Below the pieces are notes generated by a model, which saw nothing but the letters and a program-made list of their open reading frames with translations, ran no database searches and had not been told where the DNA came from. The translations under genes and the position numbers were made by a program. This document shows positions 1 to 5,571 of a DNA stretch of 5,571 bases, one piece after another; the first letter of the stretch is position 1, and every line of letters starts with the position of its first letter. The DNA is from Lachnospiraceae bacterium (GTDB lineage: Bacteria > Bacillota > Clostridia > Lachnospirales > Lachnospiraceae). The stretch covers positions 1 through 5,571 of the forward strand of contig CAAGKF010000169.1 of the NCBI GenBank assembly GCA_900770345.1, given 5' to 3'.

Positions 1-110
1 CCGCCTTCTTTTTTGACGGACGGCTGGCAGAGTACGCCCCCGCCGCCAGCCTGTTTTCACATCCCAATGAGCCGGAGACAAGGGCTTTTCTGGAGGGGAT
101 TTACGGGTAA
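1..110 (+). CDS. ABC transporter ATP-binding protein, C-terminal fragment
   Basis: This is the 3' end of a gene that enters from the left edge; the first complete codon begins at position 3 and the TAA stop is at 108-110. The 35 visible residues begin AFFFDGRLAEYAPAASLF and end ETRAFLEGIYG. The pattern (hydrophobic strand, DGR, acidic residue, Ala/Pro, LF, HP/NP, E-x-x-T-R-x-FL-x-G) is the usual end of the ATPase subunit of importers of the amino-acid, phosphate or tungstate/molybdate type, where it follows the H-loop. Walker A, Walker B and the signature motif lie outside the window, so substrate and completeness cannot be judged. The gene is convergent with the sortase operon, with 115 bp between the two stop codons, and there is no sign of a functional link. 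A different protein ending in the same pattern is possible but less likely. Confidence 0.72.
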   Translation, partial: AFFFDGRLAEYAPAASLFSHPNEPETRAFLEGIYG

Positions 111-124
111 GGTTTTGTTTTGCT

Positions 125-152
125 GTGCTTCTAACCGATCAGCACCTTTTTT
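125..152 (+). terminator. Possible intrinsic terminator after the ABC ATPase gene
   Basis: GTGCT at 125-129 pairs with AGCAC at 141-145 across an 11-nt loop and is followed by six T at 147-152. A competing pairing, TGCTG/CAGCA, uses the same arms shifted by a few bases. The stem has only five pairs, so the element is weak, but it sits 15 bp after the stop codon, where a terminator is expected. No matching T-run exists on the minus strand. Confidence 0.42.
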
Positions 153-189
153 CCCCGAAAAGCAAAGCCATAGATGCGAATACGATCCC

Positions 190-211
190 TGGAAATATTC
201 CATCATTTTTT
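190..211 (+). terminator. Second weak hairpin plus T-run, + orientation
   Basis: The perfect inverted repeat TGGAA-ATA-TTCCA (190-202) is followed by TCA and six T (206-211). The stem is short and AT-rich, so it would be a poor terminator on its own; it may back up the hairpin at 125-152. In the minus direction the palindrome lies 24 bp past the sortase stop but lacks a T-run. Confidence 0.3.
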
Positions 212-225
212 CCATAAACATCCCG

Positions 226-840
226 TCATTTGTACCTCTCACAGCGCACCGTAATCCTCTGTGCACCTCCTATGGTGCAGGTAAAGAGGGTCAGATCCCA
301 ATCGCCTTCCTGCATCTCTTCTACCGCATTTTTTTCCAGAATTTCCTGTGAGATTACTTTATAAAAATATGTAATGCCGTGTACATCTGTAAATGTGATT
401 TCGTCTCCTGCCTGAAGCTCCTTCAGCCTTCCGAAGTGAGAATCATAGTTATGTCCGGCAATGATCATATCATTCTGATATACGGAACCTGTATAGCGGC
501 AGGGAGCGATTCTCAGCTTCGGATAGCTCCATTCTCCCATAACAGGGAGCTCCAGCTTTAATGCTGGTATCTCCAGCATGCCGATATATTTTTCTCCGTC
601 GATTAGAACTGCTGTGATCTCTTCCTGTTCATCTGTTCTGCTGCTATCCACCGGCACATTTTCTTCGTTCTTTTCCTTCTCCCGGCTATCCATATGGCTT
701 TCCAGCACTGCCGCAATCTCGCCAGCCTCCTGTTTTGCCCGCCAGGAGTCCCAAAGATTATACCCTGTTAAAAGAAGGGCCGCTGCAAGAAGCAGCAACC
801 CTCCATATACGAAAAATAAACCTTTTCTAGTCCGCATCAT
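226..840 (-). CDS. Sortase (membrane-anchored transpeptidase), class unsettled
   Basis: The 204-residue product has a short basic N-terminus, one membrane segment at about residues 8-26, a charged, Glu-rich linker to about residue 75, and then a sortase beta-barrel starting near YIGMLEIPALKLELPV (85-100). The catalytic set is visible: His130 in IIAGHNYDSHFG, Cys188 in LTLFTCTIGG, and Arg195 in AQRITVRCER. Sortases cleave between Thr and Gly of an LPxTG-type signal and join the Thr to the cell wall or to another pilin. The obvious substrate is the LPQTG protein encoded immediately upstream, with which this gene overlaps by 14 bp. Two adjacent ATG codons (838-840 and 835-837) can serve as start; a GGAG at 846-849 is 5 and 8 nt away respectively. 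The compact barrel, without a class-B-like insertion, suggests a class A or D relative. Catalytic residue assignment is by motif; the exact class is not certain. Confidence 0.93.
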   Translation of the reverse strand: MMRTRKGLFFVYGGLLLLAAALLLTGYNLWDSWRAKQEAGEIAAVLESHMDSREKEKNEENVPVDSSRTDEQEEITAVLIDGEKYIGMLEIPALKLELPVMGEWSYPKLRIAPCRYTGSVYQNDMIIAGHNYDSHFGRLKELQAGDEITFTDVHGITYFYKVISQEILEKNAVEEMQEGDWDLTLFTCTIGGAQRITVRCERYK

Positions 841-1588
841 CCTGTCTCCGTTTCTTTCCGCTTATTAACCCTGCCAACAGACACAAAGCACCTCCTGCCG
901 CTAAGATCGGTACAGGCCACCAAAGCTGACCTGTCTGGGGAAGCTTTCCGCTTGGCAGAATCTCTTCCGCAGGAGCCAAAGGAATCTGCTCTTCCGGAAT
1001 AACCACAGCTCCCGTTGTAATAATAGATCCTCTTCCTCCGCCGGAACCGCCTCCTGAAGAACTTCCTCCAGAACCTCCTCCGGTTATCTCCTCCGCAGTG
1101 AATACCCAAACAATATCCGCCGAAGCCGCCTGGAACTCATTTCCCATTTCCAGCGGAACTTTCAAAGACACATCCAGCTGCGCTTCTTCTCCTGCTGAAA
1201 AATTACCAAGACTCACATTCTCTGTCAGCCCGCCTTTCTGATCAGCAGACTCATCTGACAATATCTTTTCTCCCTGCTTTACAGTCAGTGTCATCTGTTT
1301 CAGAAAACCTTCTGCCGTCTCATTATGGCTTTCCGCTCTGAGATAAATATTCACACCGCGGCTGGTGCTCACTGTATTTTTTACCGTAATCATCTGAGTC
1401 AGAGTATCTCCCGGCATTACATCCTTAAAATTCTGAAACAGATCTGAATTTCCCGGAACAAATACAAAATTCTCAGCTCCTCCCTTATAAGTTACGGAAC
1501 TGTCTGCCGCCGCTGCCGCAAATACCATTGAACCAGAGATAACGGCTGTCAGAGCCAGGGCTGCCAGCCTGCTTTTTAATTTTCTCAT
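827..1588 (-). CDS. LPQTG-anchored cell-wall protein
   Basis: The 253-residue product starts with a classical signal peptide (MRKLKSR, hydrophobic core, then AAAAA before Asp29, giving a probable cleavage after about Ala28). Residues 30-165 form a predicted beta-rich domain, with VMPGDTLTQMITVKN (57-71) followed by an IYLRAE strand, resembling the beta-sandwich of camelysin/TasA-type or DUF11-like proteins. A Gly/Ser linker spans about 170-187, then a Pro/Glu stretch (VVIPEEQIPLAPAEE) leads to LPQTG at 216-220. After it come a hydrophobic segment (about 223-243) and a basic tail KKRR, a complete sorting signal. It should be secreted, cut by the sortase encoded next, and attached to peptidoglycan. 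The start is fixed by AAGGAGGG 8 nt upstream of ATG. It follows the TasA-like gene by 16 bp. It is the only protein in the window with its own sorting signal, so it may be the wall-bound base or anchor for its neighbours; that role is inferred. Confidence 0.9.
   Translation of the reverse strand: MRKLKSRLAALALTAVISGSMVFAAAAADSSVTYKGGAENFVFVPGNSDLFQNFKDVMPGDTLTQMITVKNTVSTSRGVNIYLRAESHNETAEGFLKQMTLTVKQGEKILSDESADQKGGLTENVSLGNFSAGEEAQLDVSLKVPLEMGNEFQAASADIVWVFTAEEITGGGSGGSSSGGGSGGGRGSIITTGAVVIPEEQIPLAPAEEILPSGKLPQTGQLWWPVPILAAGGALCLLAGLISGKKRRQDDAD
846..849 (-). promoter_or_regulatory. Ribosome binding site for the sortase gene
   Basis: GGAG on the minus strand lies inside the end of the LPQTG gene. 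Its spacing is 5 nt to the first ATG and 8 nt to the second, so the second codon may be the main start. Placement within the overlapping upstream gene suggests translational coupling of anchor protein and sortase. Confidence 0.5.
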
Positions 1589-1596
1589 GCCTTACG

Positions 1597-1604
1597 CCCT
1601 CCTT
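1597..1604 (-). promoter_or_regulatory. Strong ribosome binding site for the LPQTG gene
   Basis: AAGGAGGG on the minus strand begins right after the TAG stop of the TasA-like gene (1605-1607) and lies 8 nt from the ATG at 1586-1588. It is the best-spaced site in the operon and decides this start. Confidence 0.8.
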
Positions 1605-2234
1605 CTAATTTCCGTCGCCTGACTTGACAGGCACCAGTTTGCCGTCGCTGACTTCCACCTCCGACCAGGCTTCATTGACAGCCTTGTCCGGTTCTGCCTG
1701 AATCGTAGAAGAAATGACTTTCAGCTGAAAATGGAGAGGAGTGCCATCCATACCATTTTTTGAAACAAGCGGTTCACAGGACTTGATCAACACCGGACTA
1801 TCTTTACTTGGTTCCACTTTCTCACTGCAATACCAGTATGTTATCCCACTGCTGTCTTTCACTGGGAACCACTCTTCCGTATTCATCGATATACTGTAAT
1901 CCACATCTATTTCAGGCACATGACCTGCAATCTTTCCATCATCATCTACCCAGGCAGGTATAAGCACCACTCTTACATATGTAGCAATATTGCCTTTATT
2001 ACTGATTTTCACTTCTTTTTTTATAACACCATCAAACTTTTCCTCTATTATTTCATCTTCAACTTTTACAGGCTCAAAGGTATTGACAACTTCATCTGTA
2101 TTGGCAATAATCCATGCTACGGTACCGCCGACCATTCCTGCCGCAAGAAAGACCGCAGCGAGAGCAGGAATCAGAATATTCTTTTTCAGTCTCATCCTAA
2201 AAGACTCCATTTTCTTCCTACTTCTGCCTTTCAT
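1605..2234 (-). CDS. TasA/camelysin-like protein with SipW-type signal peptide
   Basis: The 209-residue product has a basic leader (KGRSRKK...RLKKN), a hydrophobic core at about residues 19-36, and the junction GGTVAWIIANTDEVVNTF (36-53). This closely resembles the signal peptides cut by SipW-type signal peptidases (as in Bacillus TasA, the biofilm fibre protein), with probable cleavage after Ala40. Next comes a beta-rich domain containing VIKKEVKISNKGNIATYVRV (about 70-89) and LIPAWVD. The C-terminal part carries IQAEPDKAVNEAW (178-190), a motif I recall from clostridial relatives of this kind. There is no sorting signal or second membrane helix, so the protein should be released or assembled outside the cell. 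Its ATG overlaps the stop of the VWA gene (ATGA, 2231-2234), and the ribosome binding site lies within that gene. ATGs at residues 9 and 14 are possible but lack a comparable site. Fibre formation is inferred from family resemblance. Confidence 0.82.
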   Translation of the reverse strand: MKGRSRKKMESFRMRLKKNILIPALAAVFLAAGMVGGTVAWIIANTDEVVNTFEPVKVEDEIIEEKFDGVIKKEVKISNKGNIATYVRVVLIPAWVDDDGKIAGHVPEIDVDYSISMNTEEWFPVKDSSGITYWYCSEKVEPSKDSPVLIKSCEPLVSKNGMDGTPLHFQLKVISSTIQAEPDKAVNEAWSEVEVSDGKLVPVKSGDGN

Positions 2235-5200
2235 CCTTCCTCCTCCCCTCTCATAGCCCTCAGAGATTTCACATCAGCCACGATTTCCGTATCAGTGGAC
2301 GAAGAATCTGATATTGGTTTAAATGTGTTCGTACACGTAGATTCATTAGTCAGCCATTTATCACTCTTCAGTTCATTCGTTATTGTTATTACAGCCGTAC
2401 TATTTTGAGGAGAAAGATTTATCGTTTCTTGCCCATTTTCCGGCTTATAACGCCATGACCATTCTGAATCCTCTGTCACCGAATATTCTCCGATACGAAG
2501 TCCTGTCAAAGTAACAGATCCGTTTCCTTCAACGGATGCCTGCCAGGTTTTTCCCTGCCCTTTCACGATAAACAGGAAGGTCTGTTCATCATTTTCCAGT
2601 TTATTCGCAGACTTATGGATCGTAAGCTCACAGGGCTTTACATGAATACGGAACTGGCCGTCTATTGTTTTGTCACTGCAGCCGCTTTCTGAACAGGCTC
2701 CATGGGAAAATGAAACATATCCTGCTCCACTGTCAGCCGCAGAAGCGTCTGTCATCTGAAACTCCAGACTTCCGACTTTGACTTTTGCAACCTTAATATC
2801 CGTATCCCGTTCAAAGTTATCCGATGTACCGGCTTCCGGCGAATATCCTGTTACGTACACTGATGGTACATCACCTCTTGCTTGCGGTGCGGGTTCACCG
2901 TCCAAAATATCTTCTTCCGGAACCTTCCAGAGAATGTCTCCCTGACGGTTATCACTGTAATCTGTCAGCTTTTGTCCAAGATAGATCGAGCTGTCCTTAA
3001 ACGGAATCTCCGGTTCCGCGATATAAATCAATGCAGTTTCTTCTGTAACCGGTACGTTTTCTTCTGTTCCGGCAACAAAAGCATTTGCATAATTAGACTT
3101 ATCTCCGTCTGATGCGATCACAGCGCTCACCGTACATTCCGTTCTGTCCTTCAAATATCTGGACATATCACCGGATGCCTCACCGTTTTCATCAACCCAG
3201 CTTCCTTCTGAAATACTTTTTCCTGCCGCGACCCTATAATAATAGTCCTCTGACGCATTATCCGAAATTTTTACATTGATCTTATAGGTGATTGTAACCT
3301 TTTCATTATTTTTCATTCCTGTAACATCTGGATTACCTGGAATAAAGCCATCTACATCCGTCTTTAAAACTCCACTCAGCTCCGACAGTCCATTTCCAAG
3401 ATAGATCGTCATATCCTGTGTGTCAAAACTGTACTTCACGGGAATAGAAGTCGTAGGTTGTTCAAATATTCCAACCTTTTCCTGCTCTCCGGTCTGTGTC
3501 GTTCGATATACACCGGATTCTTCTCCATTGGTAACAAAGTCTTCACCGCCAAAGGTACCGGATGTATAATCGGGTTCAATCGGAATTTCAATGATCAGCT
3601 TCTGCCCATGAGTGTTATCTTCCTTTATATCCTCCGATACAAAATGTCCGGTAAAATCAAAGCCTGTTATTTCAAGTGTTTTATTTGTCTGATCATCCGC
3701 AACAGTTGCAGAAACACCGGATGTTATTTCTGCTTTTCTATCATCATCAAAAGTAAAACCGTCCGTTTTATTTCCTTCGGTACACTCGGCCGTATAAAAG
3801 CGGATATCATCTGTACCAGTTCCATCAGGAAGCTTAAAATACGGAGAAATCACATCTCTGACCACCGTATCACTCCCCAGAGTAATATCCGGTGTGGAAA
3901 TCTGTTCGGAGATTGATTTGAAAATTTTTGTTAAAGAATCAGCATCGGCTGCTGTCAAGTAATATTGATCATCGGACGATGCGGTACGGTCAAAATTTTT
4001 CGTGATTTTATAGCCGGTACCATATCCTACTATACCTCCAACATTTCCAGGATTGTATGTGCCTCTTTCAACTCCAATTTCTGTAGCATCTTCAAAATTG
4101 GAAGAAAGATAATTTAAGAAACGATTCCCTGCGGCAATATCGATATCTTCAAAATCATTACCGCTCAAAAGGCCGGATAACACTGATGCCCCCCAAAAGC
4201 TCCCTACTTCTCCATCGCACTTAATATTGCTAGTCAAATAGCTCCACTCTTCTCCATACAGTTCGTCCGGATCTGCTCCATTAAATATACCTATGGAATA
4301 GATCGTAGCATTTTCAATATTTTTTGCCGTTTTTATAGCAGCTGTTGCCACATCCTCCTGGAATGAAGTGCCCGTATTATTTCCTGCTTTAGTCGGTATA
4401 CCATCTGTAAAAACAATTACAACCTTATCATGCTCACTGCTACTCAATATTGTTGCCGCTTCCTCGACTCCTAAATCTACTCTTGTCGCGCCACTGGGTT
4501 TATCAGGTAAATTATTTATTATTCCATCTAATACACCTTTACCGTCTTTACCTACCTTCGTTAATCCAATCAGTGTTTCAGAACTGCTTCCAAAAGTCAC
4601 AATCCCAATACGATTGTCAACCAGCGGTACATCTCCGCCATCACTTGCCTGAACTGTTTTCTTATAAACCTCCTCAATAAATGCCTTTACCGCCTCTTTC
4701 ATCGCATACTGACGCCTATCCTCATTTATGTTGGTTGAATTTCCGTCAAAACCATAAGCCATACTTCCCGACTGATCAAGAACCAGAACAATATCCAATG
4801 GATTGGTGGTGGTTGTTGTTGTCACCGTACCTGTAGTATATACTTCCAGGCGGATAAATGTATTCTCTTCTTCATCCGTTTCTACTGTTTTATTCAAATA
4901 CAGCCCATTATCTTCGTACGGGTTTGTTTGCTTAACGGCCCTCATCATCATACGCCTCGGACGTACAAACTCCAGCAAAGGTCCGGCATCCGTTACTTCT
5001 ACTGTTTCCGGTTCTTCTACTTCCGGTTCTTCAATTGCTCCTATTTCAATCAAATATGCAATAAATTCATCCATTTTTTCTGCTGTCATCAATCCCAAAA
5101 CATGATTCCAGCCTTCTTCTGTTCCATCGTTAAGAAGAATTTCATACAGTTCTTCTACTTCCATGGAGTTTATTTCCTCTGCAGTAAGCTTAGTGGCTTC

Positions 5201-5571
5201 CGAAGGACTCGCTTCATCCACTTCTTCTATCTGATCGGAGACTATCATGATTCCAGCCGCGCTGTTGCCAGCCGTACTACCACCTGATGCACCGCCCCCT
5301 GCTGACGAAGTTGCTCCACCTGATATATCCAACTCATTTTCATCCTCAATCACTACTTCAGAGTCCTGGGGAATATCAAGGCTGCCATCTGCACTGCTTC
5401 CATCCGCTTCTCCGGCTCCGCTTTCCGTCCCGCTTCCACCTTCTTCGCTTCCGCTTTCCGGCTCGCTTCCGCTTTCTGTTCCACTTCCATCCGCTTCTCC
5501 GGCTCCGCTTTCCGTCCCGCTTCCACCTTCTTCGCTTCCGCTTTCCGACTCGCTTCCGCTTTCTGTTCCAC
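2231..5571 (-). CDS. Large VWA-domain surface adhesin, 5' end missing
   Basis: The frame is open to the right edge: 1112 residues are visible and the true start and signal peptide are outside. A GTG at 5351-5353 could be taken as a start, but the same frame continues upstream through Gly/Ser/Glu repeats, so an internal position is more likely. Counting that GTG codon as residue 1: an acidic, partly helical segment (about 38-120); a Thr run (178-183); a VWA domain (about 185-480) with a complete metal-ion-dependent adhesion site, DQSGS at 193-197, Thr290 in SGATRVDLG, and TDG at 316-318; beta-rich pilin-like segments (about 489-900) with two IYLG motifs; and a Cna-B/prealbumin-like C-terminal domain (about 905-995) with ELTIHK, EYSVTEDSEWSWRY and ITITNE, then SDKWL. 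VWA domains of this type bind ligands such as host matrix proteins or partner subunits. The C-terminus (ending SLRAMRGEEEG) has no LPxTG or membrane segment. It is first in the visible operon. Adhesion is inferred; ligand unknown. Confidence 0.9.
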   Translation of the reverse strand, partial: GTESGSESESGSEEGGSGTESGAGEADGSGTESGSEPESGSEEGGSGTESGAGEADGSSADGSLDIPQDSEVVIEDENELDISGGATSSAGGGASGGSTAGNSAAGIMIVSDQIEEVDEASPSEATKLTAEEINSMEVEELYEILLNDGTEEGWNHVLGLMTAEKMDEFIAYLIEIGAIEEPEVEEPETVEVTDAGPLLEFVRPRRMMMRAVKQTNPYEDNGLYLNKTVETDEEENTFIRLEVYTTGTVTTTTTTNPLDIVLVLDQSGSMAYGFDGNSTNINEDRRQYAMKEAVKAFIEEVYKKTVQASDGGDVPLVDNRIGIVTFGSSSETLIGLTKVGKDGKGVLDGIINNLPDKPSGATRVDLGVEEAATILSSSEHDKVVIVFTDGIPTKAGNNTGTSFQEDVATAAIKTAKNIENATIYSIGIFNGADPDELYGEEWSYLTSNIKCDGEVGSFWGASVLSGLLSGNDFEDIDIAAGNRFLNYLSSNFEDATEIGVERGTYNPGNVGGIVGYGTGYKITKNFDRTASSDDQYYLTAADADSLTKIFKSISEQISTPDITLGSDTVVRDVISPYFKLPDGTGTDDIRFYTAECTEGNKTDGFTFDDDRKAEITSGVSATVADDQTNKTLEITGFDFTGHFVSEDIKEDNTHGQKLIIEIPIEPDYTSGTFGGEDFVTNGEESGVYRTTQTGEQEKVGIFEQPTTSIPVKYSFDTQDMTIYLGNGLSELSGVLKTDVDGFIPGNPDVTGMKNNEKVTITYKINVKISDNASEDYYYRVAAGKSISEGSWVDENGEASGDMSRYLKDRTECTVSAVIASDGDKSNYANAFVAGTEENVPVTEETALIYIAEPEIPFKDSSIYLGQKLTDYSDNRQGDILWKVPEEDILDGEPAPQARGDVPSVYVTGYSPEAGTSDNFERDTDIKVAKVKVGSLEFQMTDASAADSGAGYVSFSHGACSESGCSDKTIDGQFRIHVKPCELTIHKSANKLENDEQTFLFIVKGQGKTWQASVEGNGSVTLTGLRIGEYSVTEDSEWSWRYKPENGQETINLSPQNSTAVITITNELKSDKWLTNESTCTNTFKPISDSSSTDTEIVADVKSLRAMRGEEEG
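2239..2248 (-). promoter_or_regulatory. Ribosome binding site inside the VWA gene's last codons
   Basis: GGGGAGGAGG on the minus strand lies 4 nt from the ATG at 2232-2234. The same bases encode the final Gly-Glu-Glu-Glu-Gly of the VWA protein, so the C-terminal residues of that protein and the start signal of the next gene are fused. Together with the ATGA overlap this supports translational coupling. Confidence 0.72.
2976..3408 (-). repeat. Two IYLG modules with a shared 13-nt core, 420 bp apart
   Basis: The 13 bases CGATCTATCTTGG occur at 2976-2988 and 3396-3408 (minus sense), exactly 140 codons apart and in the same frame. They encode the IYLG motifs of MTIYLGNGLSELSG and SSIYLGQKLTDYSD. 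This marks a repeated beta-domain start or an ancient domain duplication within the VWA protein; the sequence between the copies is otherwise diverged. Confidence 0.5.
5396..5569 (-). repeat. 87-bp tandem repeat encoding a Gly/Ser/Glu linker
   Basis: Two adjacent 87-bp units (5396-5482 and 5483-5569) differ at only two bases: one silent (AGC/AGT) and one Ser/Pro change. Each encodes 29 residues rich in Gly, Ser, Glu and Thr (GTESGSE, GSEEGG, GTESGAGEADGS). The array probably continues past the window edge, since the second unit ends two bases from it. The period is a multiple of three, so changes in copy number keep the frame. Such a segment is expected to be disordered and to act as a stalk or spacer at the N-terminal side of the VWA domain. 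Confidence 0.9.

Noticed and set aside
22..51. Perfect 7-bp inverted repeat GGCTGGC/GCCAGCC
   Set aside because: It lies inside the ABC ATPase coding end, with no T-run after it on the minus strand, and is explained by GC-rich Ala/Leu codons; too weak to call a terminator.
57..266. Minus-strand open frame of 69 residues downstream of the sortase
   Set aside because: It overlaps both the ABC ATPase end and the sortase end in a different frame, has no clear ribosome binding site, and has no recognisable motif.
837..1109. Minus-strand open frame rich in Arg/Gly within the LPQTG gene
   Set aside because: It is a shadow of the Gly/Ser linker in another frame; the LPQTG frame has signal peptide, sorting signal and ribosome binding site.
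1920..2408. Long plus-strand open frame of 162 residues
   Set aside because: It lies antisense to the TasA-like and VWA genes, has a low-complexity Phe/Ile-rich translation, and no supporting start signal.
4801..4821. Simple GGT/GTT repeat resembling a microsatellite
   Set aside because: It encodes the Thr run that commonly precedes VWA domains in such proteins; too short and mixed in codons to suggest slippage-based switching.
5353..5571. Minus-strand frame encoding a Lys/Ala/Glu-rich repeat of 72 residues
   Set aside because: It is an alternative frame of the 87-bp repeat. The Gly/Ser/Glu frame is continuous with the VWA protein, while this one stops at 5353-5355 with nothing following.

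Overview
The window shows a piece of a Gram-positive genome, most likely a Clostridia/Lachnospiraceae gut-type bacterium. The reasons are strong AGGAGG-type ribosome binding sites, an LPQTG cell-wall sorting signal, a small sortase, a SipW-type signal peptide, and a von Willebrand A (VWA) surface protein with the poly-Thr lead-in and the TEDSEWSWRY / SDKWL C-terminal motifs that I associate with clostridial surface proteins. The taxonomic call is by motif recall only, not by a search.

Layout: positions 1-110 (+ strand) hold the last 35 codons of an ABC-transporter ATPase-like protein. Positions 111-225 are a short convergent intergenic region with two hairpin/T-run elements, both oriented for the + strand gene. 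Everything from 226 to the right edge is one tightly packed minus-strand operon. In transcription order it encodes: (1) a very large, 5'-truncated VWA surface protein (2231-5571, reading frame open to the window edge, with 87-bp tandem repeats at the visible N-terminal end); (2) a TasA/camelysin-like protein with a SipW-type signal peptide (1605-2234), coupled by an ATGA overlap; (3) an LPQTG-anchored protein (827-1588), 16 bp downstream with a strong ribosome binding site; (4) a membrane sortase (226-840), overlapping the previous gene by 14 bp.

How it may work: the VWA protein looks like an adhesive exported protein with a metal-ion-dependent adhesion site and probable pilin-like beta domains. 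The TasA-like protein looks like a fibre or matrix subunit processed by a SipW-type signal peptidase, which is not in this window. The LPQTG protein is the only product here with a sorting signal and is the evident substrate of the adjacent sortase, so it may be the wall-bound base for the other two. That combination, SipW-type secretion plus sortase anchoring plus a VWA adhesin lacking its own anchor, is the most interesting aspect. The assembly model is inference. No RNA gene, CRISPR array, insertion sequence, or operon promoter is visible; the promoter should lie beyond the right edge.
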